Shown here: positions 7,284 through 22,431 of the stretch, piece by piece
Layout: each line of letters begins with the position of its first letter
Position numbering within the stretch: the stretch's first letter is position 1
DNA from: Actinokineospora pegani
Lineage (GTDB): Bacteria > Actinomycetota > Actinomycetes > Mycobacteriales > Pseudonocardiaceae
Reading direction: 5' to 3'
Assembly: GCF_009745975.1 (NCBI RefSeq)
Contig: NZ_WHOL01000099.1
Span: forward strand, 57,080-92,079
Length of the DNA: 35,000 nucleotides
Made by a program: the position numbers and the translations under genes
Notes under the pieces: generated by a model
What the model was told of the DNA's origin: nothing
What the model saw: the letters and a program-made list of their open reading frames with translations, nothing else
The model's database searches: none

Positions 7284-9034
7284 ATGAATTCCGCGATCAG
7301 GAACGGCGGCCAGCCCGCCGCGGACGACCTACCCGGTCTGCTCAGCGCGTGGGCGGTGCGCAATCCCGACGAGGTGGCGCTGAGCTACCTGGACTTCCGC
7401 AGCCACAGCGGCGGGTCGCAGTCGACGTGGACCTGGCGCGAGCTCGACGCCAGGGTCGGCGCCGTCGCGGCCTGGCTGCAGCGCCGGGTGCGCAAGGGCG
7501 CGCCGGTGGCGATCTGCATCGGGCAGACCCCGGACTACGTCATCGCCTTCCTCGGCGCGCTGCGCGCGGGCGCCGCCGCCGTGCCGCTGTTCACCCCCGA
7601 CATGCCCGGCCACGCCGAGCGGCTGGCCGCGGTGCTGGGCGACTGCGCCTCCTCGACCGTGCTGACCACACAGGACTCCGCGCCGTCGGTCACCGCGTTC
7701 ATCGAGACCCACCGGCTGCCGGTCGCCCAGGTCATCTCCGTCGACACGCTGCCCAGCGCGATCGCGGCGCACTTCGAGCCGGTGCCGCTGGCGCAGAACG
7801 ACCTGGCCTACCTGCAGTACACCTCCGGGTCCACCGGCGACCCGCGCGGCGTGATGATCACCCACGGCAACGTCGTCGCCAACGCCCGCCAGGCCAACCG
7901 CGCCTACGGCGTGCGCAGCGACTCGGTGACGGTGAGCTGGCTGCCGCTGTTCCACGACATGGGGCTGGTCCTGTCCGTGGCCGCCCCGCTGGTCGCGGGT
8001 GTGCGCACCGTGCTGATGGACCCGCTGGCGTTCGTCGAGCGCCCCGAGCGGTGGCTGCGCGCGCTCTCGGTCAACCCCAGCGCGATCAGCGCCGCGCCCA
8101 GCTTCGCCTACGCCTACGCCGCCTCCCGCGTCTCGGACTGGGAGAAGTCCCGGCTGCGCCTGGACACCGTCACCGCGCTCATCGACGGCAGCGAGCCGGT
8201 GCAGGCCGGGGTGATCGAGCGCTTCCGCGCCGCCTTCGGCCCCTGCGGGCTCAAACCCGAGGTGCACCGCCCGTCCTACGGCCTGGCCGAGGCCACCGTG
8301 TTCGTCTCCACCTCGCGCCCGGGCAAGGGCCCGGTGGACCGCTGCTTCGACCGGATCGCGCTGGCCGAGGGCCGCGCCGTGCAGGTCTCCGCCGACGCCG
8401 ACGACGTGGTGCGGCTGGTGTCCTGCGGGCAGCCCATCGAGCAGGGCGTGCTCGTCGTCAACCCCAAGACCCGGGTCCCGCGCCCGGACGGCCACGTCGG
8501 CGAGGTGTGGGTGGCGGGCCCGAACGTGGGCACCGGCTACTGGAACCGGCCGGAGGAGAGCGGGCGCGTCTTCCGCAACTCGGTGGCGGGCGCCGCCGCG
8601 GCGGACGGGCCGTGGCTGGCCACCGGCGACCTCGGCGTGCTCTTCGACGGCGAGCTCTACATCACCGGCCGGATCAAGGACCTCATCGTCGTCGACGGCC
8701 GCAACCACTACCCGCACGACGTCGAGCGCACCGTCGAGGCCGCGCACGAGGCGATCCGGCCGCGCAACGTCGTCGTGTTCGCCGTGTCCGGCGCCGACGG
8801 CGAGCGCGCCGTGGCGCTGGCCGAGCACGCCAAGTCCGTGTCCGCCGCCGACCTCGACCGCCCCGAGGTCGAGACCAAGGTGCGCGCCGCGGTCGCCGAG
8901 CGGCACGGCCTGACCCTGCGCGAGGTGCGGATCGTCGCCCCCGACAGCCTGCCCCGCACCTCCAGCGGCAAGCTGTCCCGGATCGCCTGCCGGGAGCGCT
9001 ACACGGCCGACTCGCTCGCCGAGACCGGTCCGAC

Positions 9035-9038
<4 letters not shown>
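7284..9038 (+). CDS. Fatty acyl-AMP ligase (FAAL, FadD32/FadD-type)
   Basis: A 584-aa adenylate-forming enzyme. It activates a fatty acid with ATP to acyl-AMP and hands it to a carrier protein rather than CoA. Motifs in order: YLQYTSGSTGDPRGVMITHGN (A3, about residue 173), SYGLAEATVFVST (A5 region), GDLGVLF (A7), GRIKDLIVVDGRNHYPHDVE (about 460, with the RNHYP signature typical of FAALs) and LPRTSSGKLSR with the catalytic Lys near the C-terminus. The frame opens further upstream with a TTG at 7230, but the ATG at 7284 has GAGGA 8 nt before it. The stop overlaps the PKS start as ATGA, so the two are translationally coupled. The PKS begins with an ACP, the expected acyl acceptor. Confidence 0.94.
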
Positions 9039-15433
<6,395 letters not shown>

Positions 15434-15469
15434 CCGCCCACGTGCGGTTCTGTTGCCGGATGGTGATTG

Positions 15470-15552
15470 CTGAATCCTTTTCAGAACACCGCGCAAAGCT
15501 GTCGGGCGCGCATTCGGCGGACCGGTCGGAATTGCGCGGCGGTGGACAATTC
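15470..15552. promoter_or_regulatory. Inverted repeats between the PKS and the second PucR gene
   Basis: Two short palindromic elements lie here. The first is CTGAA (15470-15474) and TTCAG (15480-15484) with a 5-nt spacer, which also contains ATCCTTTT (15474-15481), identical to the left arm of the PKS leader repeat at 7202-7209. The second is GAATTG (15529-15534) and CAATTC (15547-15552) with a 12-nt spacer. Neither has a terminator-like shape. They lie upstream of the PucR promoter and could be operators. Confidence 0.4.
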
Positions 15553-15620
15553 TGCAACCTGCACGGCGGTTCGGCGGCGCGAAACGCCGTCACGGCGCAC
15601 AACCCGCCACCTGTGGACGA

Positions 15621-15649
15621 TTGACAGTGCAGTGACCCCTCTTTAGTGT
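15621..15649 (+). promoter_or_regulatory. Strong sigma-70-type promoter of PucR regulator copy 2
   Basis: TTGACA (15621-15626) and TAGTGT (15644-15649) are separated by 17 nt. The predicted start is near 15656 and the leader to the ATG at 15717 is about 61 nt, similar to the regulator copy at the left edge. Confidence 0.7.
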
Positions 15650-15716
15650 TCGACGAGCATCAATTGACGGACACGAGGCGTGCGGGAGTGTCGATATCAC
15701 GCGGGTGGAGGGCGAG

Positions 15717-16967
15717 ATGGCGGTGACGCAGCGCGGCGGACCGGGCCCAGGCGAGTCGGGGAGCCCCCAGCACGGCGTCACTGCGGTCCCGATCTGGGCG
15801 TCGCTGGTCCCCGAACTGGCCGAGCGGGTCAAGCCCCTGGCGGGCACGTTGGTCAAGGACGCCATCGAGGCGATCCAGGAGGCCGTCCCGGCCTACCGGC
15901 AGCCGATGGAGGGCAAGTTCCGCGAGGTGCTCGTCGGCAGCGTGCAGGCCGCGATCATGCAGTGCTTCGAGTTCATCGTCGACCCGCGCGCCAACCGCGA
16001 CGACTGGCTGGCCGCCTTCCGCTACGCGGGCCGGATGGAGTTCCTCGAGGGCCGCACCATGGACTCGCTGCAGACCGCGGTGCGCGTCGGCGCCCGCGCG
16101 GTCTGGCGCCACGTCAGCATCGCGGGCCAGGAGCTGGGCATCCCGGCCGACACCCTGCTCACCGTCGCCGAGGCGATCTTCGCCTACGTCGACGACCTGT
16201 GCGTCGTCGCCGTCGCGGGCTACACCGAGGCCCAGGCGCAGGCGACCGGCTCCTACGAGCGCCGCCGCAGGCAGCTCATGAAGCTGGTCCTGTCCGACCC
16301 GCCCGCCCCGCAGCAGTCCCTGGTGGACCTGGCCGCCGCCGCCGACTGGCAGCTCCCGGAGGAGCTGGCCGTCGTCGTCCTGGAGTACCGCTCCGACCAG
16401 CACCACCTGCCGGTGCCCTCGCTGGGCCGCGACGTGCTGATCGACCTGGAGAGCGGCGACCCCTGCCTGATCCTGCCGGACCCGGGCACCCAGCTCCCCG
16501 CGCTGGAGTCCCAGCTCAACGGCCGCCGCGCCGCGGTCGGCCCCACCGTCGCGCTGGCCGACGCGCACCGCTCCCAGCGGCTGGCCCGGCAAGCCATGTC
16601 CCTGGTCAACCGGGGCGTGCTGCCCGAGGTCCAGATCACCTGGTGCGCCAGGAACCTCTCGACGCTGCTGATGTTCGCCGACGAGTCGCTCGTCTCGCAC
16701 GTCGCCCAGCCGATCCGGGCCGCCTTCGCCGACCTGACCGACAAGCAGCGCGATCGCGTGGCCTCCACCCTGCGGACCTGGCTGCACACCCGGGGCGACA
16801 TCAACGAGACCGCCTCGCGCCTCGCGGTGCACCCGCAGACGGTCCGCTACCGCATGAACCAGATCGAGGAGCTGCTGGGCGACCGGCTCAACGACCCCGA
16901 GCAGCGCTTCCTCATGGAGATCACCATGCACGCCTGGAACAACGCCGACGAGGCCTCCGCGAGCTGA
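15717..16967 (+). CDS. PucR/CdaR-family transcriptional regulator (C-terminal HTH_30), copy 2
   Basis: A 416-aa regulator. It has an N-terminal helical region (SLVPELAERVKPLAG...AVPAYRQPMEG), a central region and a C-terminal PucR-type HTH (RGDINETASRLAVHPQTVRYRMNQIEELLG). I use the ATG at 15717 rather than the in-frame GTG at 15705, because GGAGGG sits just before the ATG. It aligns throughout with the copy at 34-1404, which is transcribed the other way. The two therefore bracket the lipoprotein/PMT group and the FAAL-PKS operon. It lies 283 bp downstream of the PKS on the same strand, with its own promoter. Control of the PKS operon is plausible but unproven. Confidence 0.92.
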   Translation: MAVTQRGGPGPGESGSPQHGVTAVPIWASLVPELAERVKPLAGTLVKDAIEAIQEAVPAYRQPMEGKFREVLVGSVQAAIMQCFEFIVDPRANRDDWLAAFRYAGRMEFLEGRTMDSLQTAVRVGARAVWRHVSIAGQELGIPADTLLTVAEAIFAYVDDLCVVAVAGYTEAQAQATGSYERRRRQLMKLVLSDPPAPQQSLVDLAAAADWQLPEELAVVVLEYRSDQHHLPVPSLGRDVLIDLESGDPCLILPDPGTQLPALESQLNGRRAAVGPTVALADAHRSQRLARQAMSLVNRGVLPEVQITWCARNLSTLLMFADESLVSHVAQPIRAAFADLTDKQRDRVASTLRTWLHTRGDINETASRLAVHPQTVRYRMNQIEELLGDRLNDPEQRFLMEITMHAWNNADEASAS

Positions 16968-16970
16968 AGC

Positions 16971-16993
16971 GGCCCGGGGCGCGCGGCCGGGCC
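16971..16993 (+). terminator. Possible GC hairpin terminator after PucR copy 2
   Basis: GGCCCGG (16971-16977) and CCGGGCC (16987-16993) form a 7-bp stem with a 9-nt GC-rich loop, starting 4 nt after the stop codon. There is no U-tract. Confidence 0.45.
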
Positions 16994-17186
16994 CGCCCGG
17001 CTCACCGCCGCGCCGAAACCCGGCGAAGGGCACATCGGGCGGCCACCCGCGGGACCGCTTCGCCCCACCTGCCCGCTCCAGCGGCGCGGTCGCCGGGCGT
17101 CGCGGCGGGAGCGGGCGTGCCCCGGTCCGGGCTGTGGCAGGCTGGCCACCGGGACCTGACCGAGACCGCAGCCGGGGGAGCCGAGG

Positions 17187-18107
17187 ATGATCACCGTTGT
17201 GGGCGAGGCGCTCGCCGACCTGATCGCGGACCGCGACGGCCGCACCTTCACCGCGCACCCCGGCGGCAGCCCCGCCAACGTCGCGCTCGGACTGTCCCGG
17301 CTCGGGACCCCCTCGGTGCTGGGCACCCGCATCGGCGCCGACCTGTTCGGCGCCATGGTCGGCGACCACCTCCGGGAGTCCGGTGTGGACCTCCGCCCCC
17401 TGCCCGCCCCCACCGCCGACACCAGCGTCGCCTTCGCCGCCACCGACGCCGACGGCATGGCCCGCTACGACTTCCGCATCTCCTGGGACATCACCGGGGT
17501 GCCGCCGGTGGACGGGTCCGAGTGCCTGCACACCGGCTCCCTGGCCACCCTCCTCGAGCCGGGCGCAGGCGTCGTCGAGGCCGCGATGGCCGCCGCCGCC
17601 ACCACGTCGTACGACCCCAACGTCCGCCCGTCCCTGTCGGGCTCCCCGGAGCACGAGCGCGCCCGGGTGGAACGCCAGGTGGCGCTCTCGGACGTGGTCA
17701 AGGTCAGCGAGGAGGACCTGGCCTGGCTGCACCCCGACGAGGACCCGGTCGACCGCGCCCGCCACTGGCTGGCCCTGGGCCCGGCGCTCGTGGTCGTCAC
17801 CCTCGGCCCCCGCGGCGCCCACGCCCTCACGGCCGCCCACTCCCTCCACCGCCCCGGCCCCCCGACCACCGTCGTCGACACCGTGGGCGCGGGCGACGCC
17901 TTCACCGCGGGCCTGCTGCACTGGCTCTCCCGAGCCGACCTCCTCGACGGCGCCCACGGGTCGATCGCCGACCTGCCCCAGGACGGCCTCGCCGCCGCCC
18001 TGGACTTCGCCAACGCGGTCGCCGCCATCACCTGCTCCCGCGCGGGCGCGGACCCGCCCACCGCGCCGGAACTGGGCGAGGCCCGCTCCCTCCTGCCCGC
18101 CCGCTAG
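17187..18107 (+). CDS. PfkB-family carbohydrate kinase (ribokinase/fructokinase type)
   Basis: A 306-aa cytoplasmic sugar kinase. The N-terminal PfkB signature is HPGGSPANVALGLSRLG (about residues 24-40). The C-terminal signature is DTVGAGDAFTAGLL with the catalytic base D237 in GAGD. Length is normal for ribokinase or fructokinase. The segment SYDPNVRPSL is typical of fructokinase-like members, so fructose or a similar sugar is the likely substrate, phosphorylated by ATP. GGGGGAG lies about 10 nt before the ATG. No sugar transporter or regulator is next to it, and it looks monocistronic, so the substrate stays open. Confidence 0.92.
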   Translation: MITVVGEALADLIADRDGRTFTAHPGGSPANVALGLSRLGTPSVLGTRIGADLFGAMVGDHLRESGVDLRPLPAPTADTSVAFAATDADGMARYDFRISWDITGVPPVDGSECLHTGSLATLLEPGAGVVEAAMAAAATTSYDPNVRPSLSGSPEHERARVERQVALSDVVKVSEEDLAWLHPDEDPVDRARHWLALGPALVVVTLGPRGAHALTAAHSLHRPGPPTTVVDTVGAGDAFTAGLLHWLSRADLLDGAHGSIADLPQDGLAAALDFANAVAAITCSRAGADPPTAPELGEARSLLPAR

Positions 18108-18239
18108 GCGGGCGCCTGCGCCGGAGTTGCCCTGTTCGGGTGCGTCGTGGGCCAACCGGTGGATCGCCCACTCCGCGTTGATCTAGAGTGGCGGCCACTC
18201 AGCGTCACTCGCTCGGCCTCGTCCGTCACTGGAGACACC

Positions 18240-19070
18240 ATGCCCTTCGAGCACCCGCACGGCGAGAGGCGTCGCGCGGTGCTCGACCTGGACGTCCCCA
18301 CGCAGGCACGGGTGGCCGACGCGCTGGTGGGCGGCCGGGACAACTACGCCGTCGACCGCGAACTGGTCGACCGGCTGCTGCGCCTGGCCCCGGAGGCCTC
18401 GACGGTGGCTCGCGAGCACCGCGCGTTCGTCGCCCGCGCCCTGCGGACGCTGGTCAGGCAGTTCGGCGTCGACCAGTTCGTCGACCTGGGCGCTGGCATG
18501 CCGATCCCGGAGGAGACACACCGGATCGTGCAGCGCCACAACCCCGAGGCCAGGGTGGTCTACCTCGACAACGACCCGATCGTCGTCGCCACCGGCCGCG
18601 CCCTCCTGGAGGAGAACGAGCGCACCCACGTCGTCGACGCGGACCTGTCCGACCCCGAGACGGCCCTGTACACCCCCGGCCTGGCCCTGCTCGACCGCAC
18701 CCGCCCGATCGCCCTCATCCTCGCCGACGTCCTCCCGCACATAGACGACGACACAACGGCACGCGAGACCGTCACCGCCTGGCTCGACGCGGTCCCCCCG
18801 GGCTCCTACCTGGTACTGACCCACCACCACGACCCAGCCGACGGCGGCCCAGCCAGCGCGCTGGCCCAGGCCATCCGCGCCGAGTTCCACGGCACCCCCG
18901 TGGCCACCAAGCACCGCACCCGCCCACAAATCGAGGCCTTCCTCCAAGGCCTCACCCCCCTACCCCCCGGCCTGGTCCCCCTCCACACCTGGTGGCCCGA
19001 CGGCCCCCGTGAAACCCCCGTACCCCCCCTCAACCTCCTGCGCCTAGGCGCGGTAGCGATGAAGCCCTAA
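18240..19070 (+). CDS. SAM-dependent methyltransferase, DUF574 (Methyltransf_19) family
   Basis: A 276-aa protein of the family found in many paralogues in actinomycetes. The N-terminal hallmark is ARVADALVGGRDNYAVDRE. The SAM-binding motif I is FVDLGAGMP, followed by VVYLDNDPIVV (acidic residue binding the SAM ribose), VDADLSDPE and LILADVLPHID. The open frame begins with a GTG at 18147, but the ATG at 18240 is preceded by GGAG at a good distance and matches the usual N-terminus. The substrate of this family is generally unknown. It stands alone and converges with the EI24 gene, with stop codons 28 bp apart. The 3' half has several CCC-rich and TAG/ATA-containing codons that are looser than its neighbours. 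Confidence 0.9.
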   Translation: MPFEHPHGERRRAVLDLDVPTQARVADALVGGRDNYAVDRELVDRLLRLAPEASTVAREHRAFVARALRTLVRQFGVDQFVDLGAGMPIPEETHRIVQRHNPEARVVYLDNDPIVVATGRALLEENERTHVVDADLSDPETALYTPGLALLDRTRPIALILADVLPHIDDDTTARETVTAWLDAVPPGSYLVLTHHHDPADGGPASALAQAIRAEFHGTPVATKHRTRPQIEAFLQGLTPLPPGLVPLHTWWPDGPRETPVPPLNLLRLGAVAMKP

Positions 19071-19098
19071 CGCTCACCAACATCCCCAACACAAACCC

Positions 19099-19854
19099 TC
19101 ACCCCTCCTCCCGAACCCGAGCGGCCAACAACGTCCCCCCCGCCATAGCCCCCGGGAAGACCACCAACGCCACCAACGGAACCAGGCACAACAGATACAC
19201 CGGCACAGCGAACCCCAACGTCATCGCCCGCCGCCGCCCCAGCGCCCGCCGCCGCTCCCGCAGACTCACCCCCCGCCGCACAAACGGGATCGCGCACAGC
19301 TCCACCCCCAGCAGCCAAGCCCCCACGAACACCCCGACCACTGGCACGACGGTCTGCCCCAACACCGGGATGAACCCCGCCACGAACAACCCCAGCCCGA
19401 ACAGGACCGCCATCCCCGCCAGCCGCACCCCGTCCCGCAACCCCATCCACGCCGCCCGGCCCCACCCGATCCGCTGCGCCTCCGGGACCCCGCCCAGCTC
19501 CCTGTCCTCGACCTCCTCGGCGATGCTCTCGTAGAACGGCGACCCGATGATCAGCGTCAGCGCGCTGAACGCCACCATCCCCAGCGCCGCCGCCCCGATG
19601 ACGACCCCGATCCCCATCGCCGTGCGCAGCGCGGCGCGCCACACCTCGGACCAGTCGTCGGCGAACGGCGTGGCCCACTCGACGATCCCCCCGATCCCCA
19701 GCGCCAGCGAGACCAGCGCGGCGAACAACACCACGCTCGTCACCAGCACCGGGAGCGCCCCGCGCACCAACAGCCCACCCGAGCCCAGCACCAGCCGCAC
19801 CCCGCGCGCCAGCAGCCCGACACCCGTTCCGAAGTCCCGCACAACGTTGATCAC
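19099..19854 (-). CDS. EI24 domain-containing membrane protein (CysZ-like)
   Basis: A 251-aa membrane protein with about four to five hydrophobic stretches: LPVLVTSVVLFAALVSLAL near residue 35, a second around 80-105, paired segments around 145-180, and a C-terminal segment before ARVREEG. The hairpin segment SPFYESIAEEVEDRELG matches the EI24/CysZ family, some members of which transport sulfate. No cysteine-biosynthesis genes are nearby, so a sulfate role is not supported here. The start is a GTG. A TAGACT -10 element (19866-19861) ends only 6 nt before the GTG and no ribosome site is seen, suggesting a leaderless transcript. Confidence 0.87.
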   Translation of the reverse strand: MINVVRDFGTGVGLLARGVRLVLGSGGLLVRGALPVLVTSVVLFAALVSLALGIGGIVEWATPFADDWSEVWRAALRTAMGIGVVIGAAALGMVAFSALTLIIGSPFYESIAEEVEDRELGGVPEAQRIGWGRAAWMGLRDGVRLAGMAVLFGLGLFVAGFIPVLGQTVVPVVGVFVGAWLLGVELCAIPFVRRGVSLRERRRALGRRRAMTLGFAVPVYLLCLVPLVALVVFPGAMAGGTLLAARVREEG

Positions 19855-19866
19855 ACGCGCAGTCTA
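19855..19866 (-). promoter_or_regulatory. Candidate -10 of a leaderless EI24 transcript
   Basis: On the minus strand TAGACT (19866-19861) is followed after 6 nt by the GTG start at 19854. This is the geometry of leaderless actinobacterial mRNAs. The -35 region is weak. Confidence 0.45.
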
Positions 19867-19898
19867 GGAAACCCCGCCGCGCCCGGGTCGGGCGCGCC

Positions 19899-19929
19899 TT
19901 GACTTCAAGTTAACTCGAAGTCTTATCGT
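19899..19929 (+). promoter_or_regulatory. MerR-type promoter and operator of the ABC exporter
   Basis: TTGACT (19899-19904) and TATCGT (19924-19929) are separated by 19 nt, the over-long spacing used by MerR-family activators. A 20-bp near-perfect palindrome, ACTTCAAGTT (19902-19911) then AACTCGAAGT (19912-19921), starts inside the -35 and fills most of the spacer. It has one mismatched position per half. Its core resembles SoxR/MerR-family boxes. Confidence 0.7.
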
Positions 19930-19958
19930 GGTTCGGACGACAAGGGAGGGCACGTCAG

Positions 19959-21839
19959 ATGGACATGCAGATGACGGCGTGGACGGCGCTCTACAGCGCC
20001 TCGCGCACCTCGGCGGGCGGGCGGGTCCCGTCCGGGGCCACGGCCCGGCGCGTGTTCGGCATCGCCAAGGAACGCCTGCCCCGGCTGGTGGCGTTCCTGG
20101 TCACCGGTGTCGCGCTGGCGGTGCTGGCCGTGGCCTCGCCGCTGCTGGCGGGCCAGGTGGTCAACCGCATCGTGGCGGGCGACCCGGGCGGCGCGGTGAT
20201 CGGCCTCGCGCTGGTCATCGCCGCGGTGGCGGTCGCCGAGGCGGGCCTGGGCCTGCTGTCGCGGTGGCTGTCGTCGGGGATCGGGGAGGGGCTGATCCTG
20301 GACCTGCGCTCGCGGGTGTTCGACCACGTGCAGCGGATGCCGGTCGCCTTCTTCACCCGCACCCGCACCGGGGCGCTGGTCAGCAGGCTCAACAACGACG
20401 TGCTCGGCGCGCAGCGCGCGTTCAGCGACACCCTGTCCGGTGTGGTGACCAACGTGGTCACGCTGGTGCTGACGCTGGTGGTCATGCTCAGCATCTCCTG
20501 GCAGGTCACGCTGCTGGCGCTGGTGCTGCTGCCGGTGTTCGTGCTGCCCGCCCGCCGGATCGGGCGCCGGGTGGCCGACCTGCGCCGGGAGGCCGCCGAC
20601 CTGGACGCGGCGATGCTGGCGCAGATGACCGAGCGGTTCTCCGCGCCGGGCGCCACGCTGGTCAAGCTGTTCGGCCGCCCCGCCCAGGAGTCCGGGGAGT
20701 TCCGCGACCGGGCCAGCCGGGTCCGCGACATCGGGGTGCGCTCGGCGATGGTGCAGACGGTGTTCGTCACCGCGCTGACCCTGGTCTCGGCGCTCGCGCT
20801 GGCGCTGGTCTACGGCCTGGGCGGGCGGCTGGCGGTCGCGGGCTCGCTGGACGCGGGGGCCGTGGTGTCGCTGGCGCTGCTGCTCACCCGGCTGTACTCG
20901 CCGCTGACGGCGCTGGCCAACGCCCGCCTGGAGGTCATGACCGCGCTGGTCAGCTTCGAGCGGGTCTTCGAGATCCTCGACCTGCCGCCGCTGATCACCG
21001 ACAAGGCCGACGCGCGCCCGGTGCCCGACGGTCCGGTGGCGGTGGAGTTCGACGACGTGCGCTTCGCCTACCCGTCGCCGGAGAAGGTGTCGCTGGCGTC
21101 GCTGGAGGAGGTCGCCACCCTCGACACGCGGGGCGGGGAGCCGGTGCTGCACGGCATCAGCTTCCGCGCCGAGCCGGGGCAGATGGTCGCCCTCGTCGGC
21201 TCGTCCGGGGCGGGCAAGTCGACCATCGCGTCGCTGGTCCCGCGCCTCTACGACCCGGACGCGGGCGCGGTGCGGCTGGCCGGGGCCGACGTCCGCGACC
21301 TGACCGCCGAGTCCGTGCGGGCCACCGTCGGCATGGTCACCCAGGACGGGCACCTGTTCCACGACACCATCCGCGCCAACCTGGCCTTCGCCAGGCCCGG
21401 CGCCGACGACACCGACATCTGGCAGGCGCTGCGCCGGGCGCGGCTGGCCGAGCTGGTCGAGTCGCTGCCCGACGGCCTCGACACGGTGGTCGGCGAGCGC
21501 GGCTACCGGCTCTCCGGCGGCGAGCGGCAGCGGCTGACCATCGCCAGGCTGCTGCTGGCCAGGCAGCGGGTGGTCATCCTGGACGAGGCGACCGCGCACC
21601 TGGACTCCACCTCGGAGGCCGCGGTGCAGGAGGCGCTCGACGAGGCGCTGTCCGGGCGCACCGCGATCGTCATCGCCCACCGGCTCTCGACGGTCCGCGC
21701 CGCGGACAAGATCCTGGTGGTCGAGGCGGGCCGGGTCGTCGAGGAGGGCACGCACGAGCGGTTGCTGGCCCTGTCCGGCCGCTACGCCGACCTCTACCGC
21801 ACCCAGTTCGCCCAGGACAAGGCGGTCACGGTCGCCTGA
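19959..21839 (+). CDS. ABC exporter, fused permease and ATPase (MsbA/multidrug type)
   Basis: A 626-aa half-transporter. A six-helix membrane domain (about residues 40-330) is followed by the ATPase, with GSSGAGKST (Walker A, about 413-421), VTQDGHLFHDTI (Q-loop), LSGGERQR (signature, about 518), VVILDEATAHLDS (Walker B) and IAHRLSTV (H-loop). It should dimerise and export a hydrophobic substrate or drug. AGGGAGGG precedes the ATG. An insertion of about 25 residues between the first ATPase strand and the Walker A region (SPEKVSLASLEEVATLDTRG) is unusual. The promoter has the long spacer and palindrome of MerR-controlled efflux genes, so induction by a toxic compound or redox stress is likely. 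No merR gene is adjacent. Confidence 0.93.
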   Translation: MDMQMTAWTALYSASRTSAGGRVPSGATARRVFGIAKERLPRLVAFLVTGVALAVLAVASPLLAGQVVNRIVAGDPGGAVIGLALVIAAVAVAEAGLGLLSRWLSSGIGEGLILDLRSRVFDHVQRMPVAFFTRTRTGALVSRLNNDVLGAQRAFSDTLSGVVTNVVTLVLTLVVMLSISWQVTLLALVLLPVFVLPARRIGRRVADLRREAADLDAAMLAQMTERFSAPGATLVKLFGRPAQESGEFRDRASRVRDIGVRSAMVQTVFVTALTLVSALALALVYGLGGRLAVAGSLDAGAVVSLALLLTRLYSPLTALANARLEVMTALVSFERVFEILDLPPLITDKADARPVPDGPVAVEFDDVRFAYPSPEKVSLASLEEVATLDTRGGEPVLHGISFRAEPGQMVALVGSSGAGKSTIASLVPRLYDPDAGAVRLAGADVRDLTAESVRATVGMVTQDGHLFHDTIRANLAFARPGADDTDIWQALRRARLAELVESLPDGLDTVVGERGYRLSGGERQRLTIARLLLARQRVVILDEATAHLDSTSEAAVQEALDEALSGRTAIVIAHRLSTVRAADKILVVEAGRVVEEGTHERLLALSGRYADLYRTQFAQDKAVTVA

Positions 21840-21849
21840 GCACGACCGC

Positions 21850-22431
21850 TCACCCGCCGAAGCGCATGTCGAACCCGGTCATCGACGCGCTGAACGCGGG
21901 TGAGCGGCCCGCCAGGAAGCCCAGCGGCCCGTCGGCCCGGACGTCCCAGTCGACCCGCCCCAGCCGCACCCGGGCCGTCGACCGCACCCGGCTGACCTTC
22001 AACGCCCCCGCGAGCGTCTGCGCGACGGAGAACCCGACCGGCAACCGCCCCGGCAGCCGCGCGCCGGGGACGACCCTGGCCCGCGCGATCCCCGCCGCGG
22101 TCCACTCGCGACCCTCCACCGCGAACTCGGCCAGGTCCTTCGGGATGCCCCACAGCGCCCGCCCGCCGTCACGCGACTCGGGGCTGTCGACCCAGATGTC
22201 GGTGATGGTCGGCAGCAGCCGCAAGCCCTTGCGCACCAACACCGTCGCCATCAGCTCGCGGTAGGTCAGCACGCTGCCCTCCCGGTAGTCCACCCAGGCC
22301 GTGCCGACCACCGCGAACGGGCCGACGCGCACCACCGACACCCCCTCGGGGACGTCGAACCCGCCGCGCACGAACCACACCGACAGGTGCAGGTCGCCGC
22401 GCAGCGCCCACGGCTCAGGGGGGTAGGTCAC
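21850..22431 (-). CDS. Acetoacetate-decarboxylase-like protein
   Basis: A 193-aa protein of the acetoacetate decarboxylase (ADC) fold. The key segment is GRALWGIPKDLAEF, with K98 at the place of the Schiff-base lysine in the family. The start is a GTG that overlaps the stop of the GMC oxidoreductase gene as GTGA, with AAGGAGGAG just before it, so the two are translationally coupled. Family members decarboxylate beta-keto acids, but several ADC-like groups act as hydratase-aldolases or are uncharacterised. It is the last gene of a three-gene oxidation operon. It might decarboxylate or open a keto or lactone product made upstream, which is inference. Confidence 0.8.
   Translation of the reverse strand: MTYPPEPWALRGDLHLSVWFVRGGFDVPEGVSVVRVGPFAVVGTAWVDYREGSVLTYRELMATVLVRKGLRLLPTITDIWVDSPESRDGGRALWGIPKDLAEFAVEGREWTAAGIARARVVPGARLPGRLPVGFSVAQTLAGALKVSRVRSTARVRLGRVDWDVRADGPLGFLAGRSPAFSASMTGFDMRFGG

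Noticed and set aside
6875-9034. Upstream extension of the PKS reading frame
   Set aside because: It overlaps the MFS and FAAL genes and encodes Arg-rich shadow sequence. The PKS ATG at 9035 is coupled to the FAAL stop.
18147-18239. GTG start 93 nt upstream for the methyltransferase
   Set aside because: The extra residues do not resemble the family N-terminus, and the ATG at 18240 has GGAG before it.
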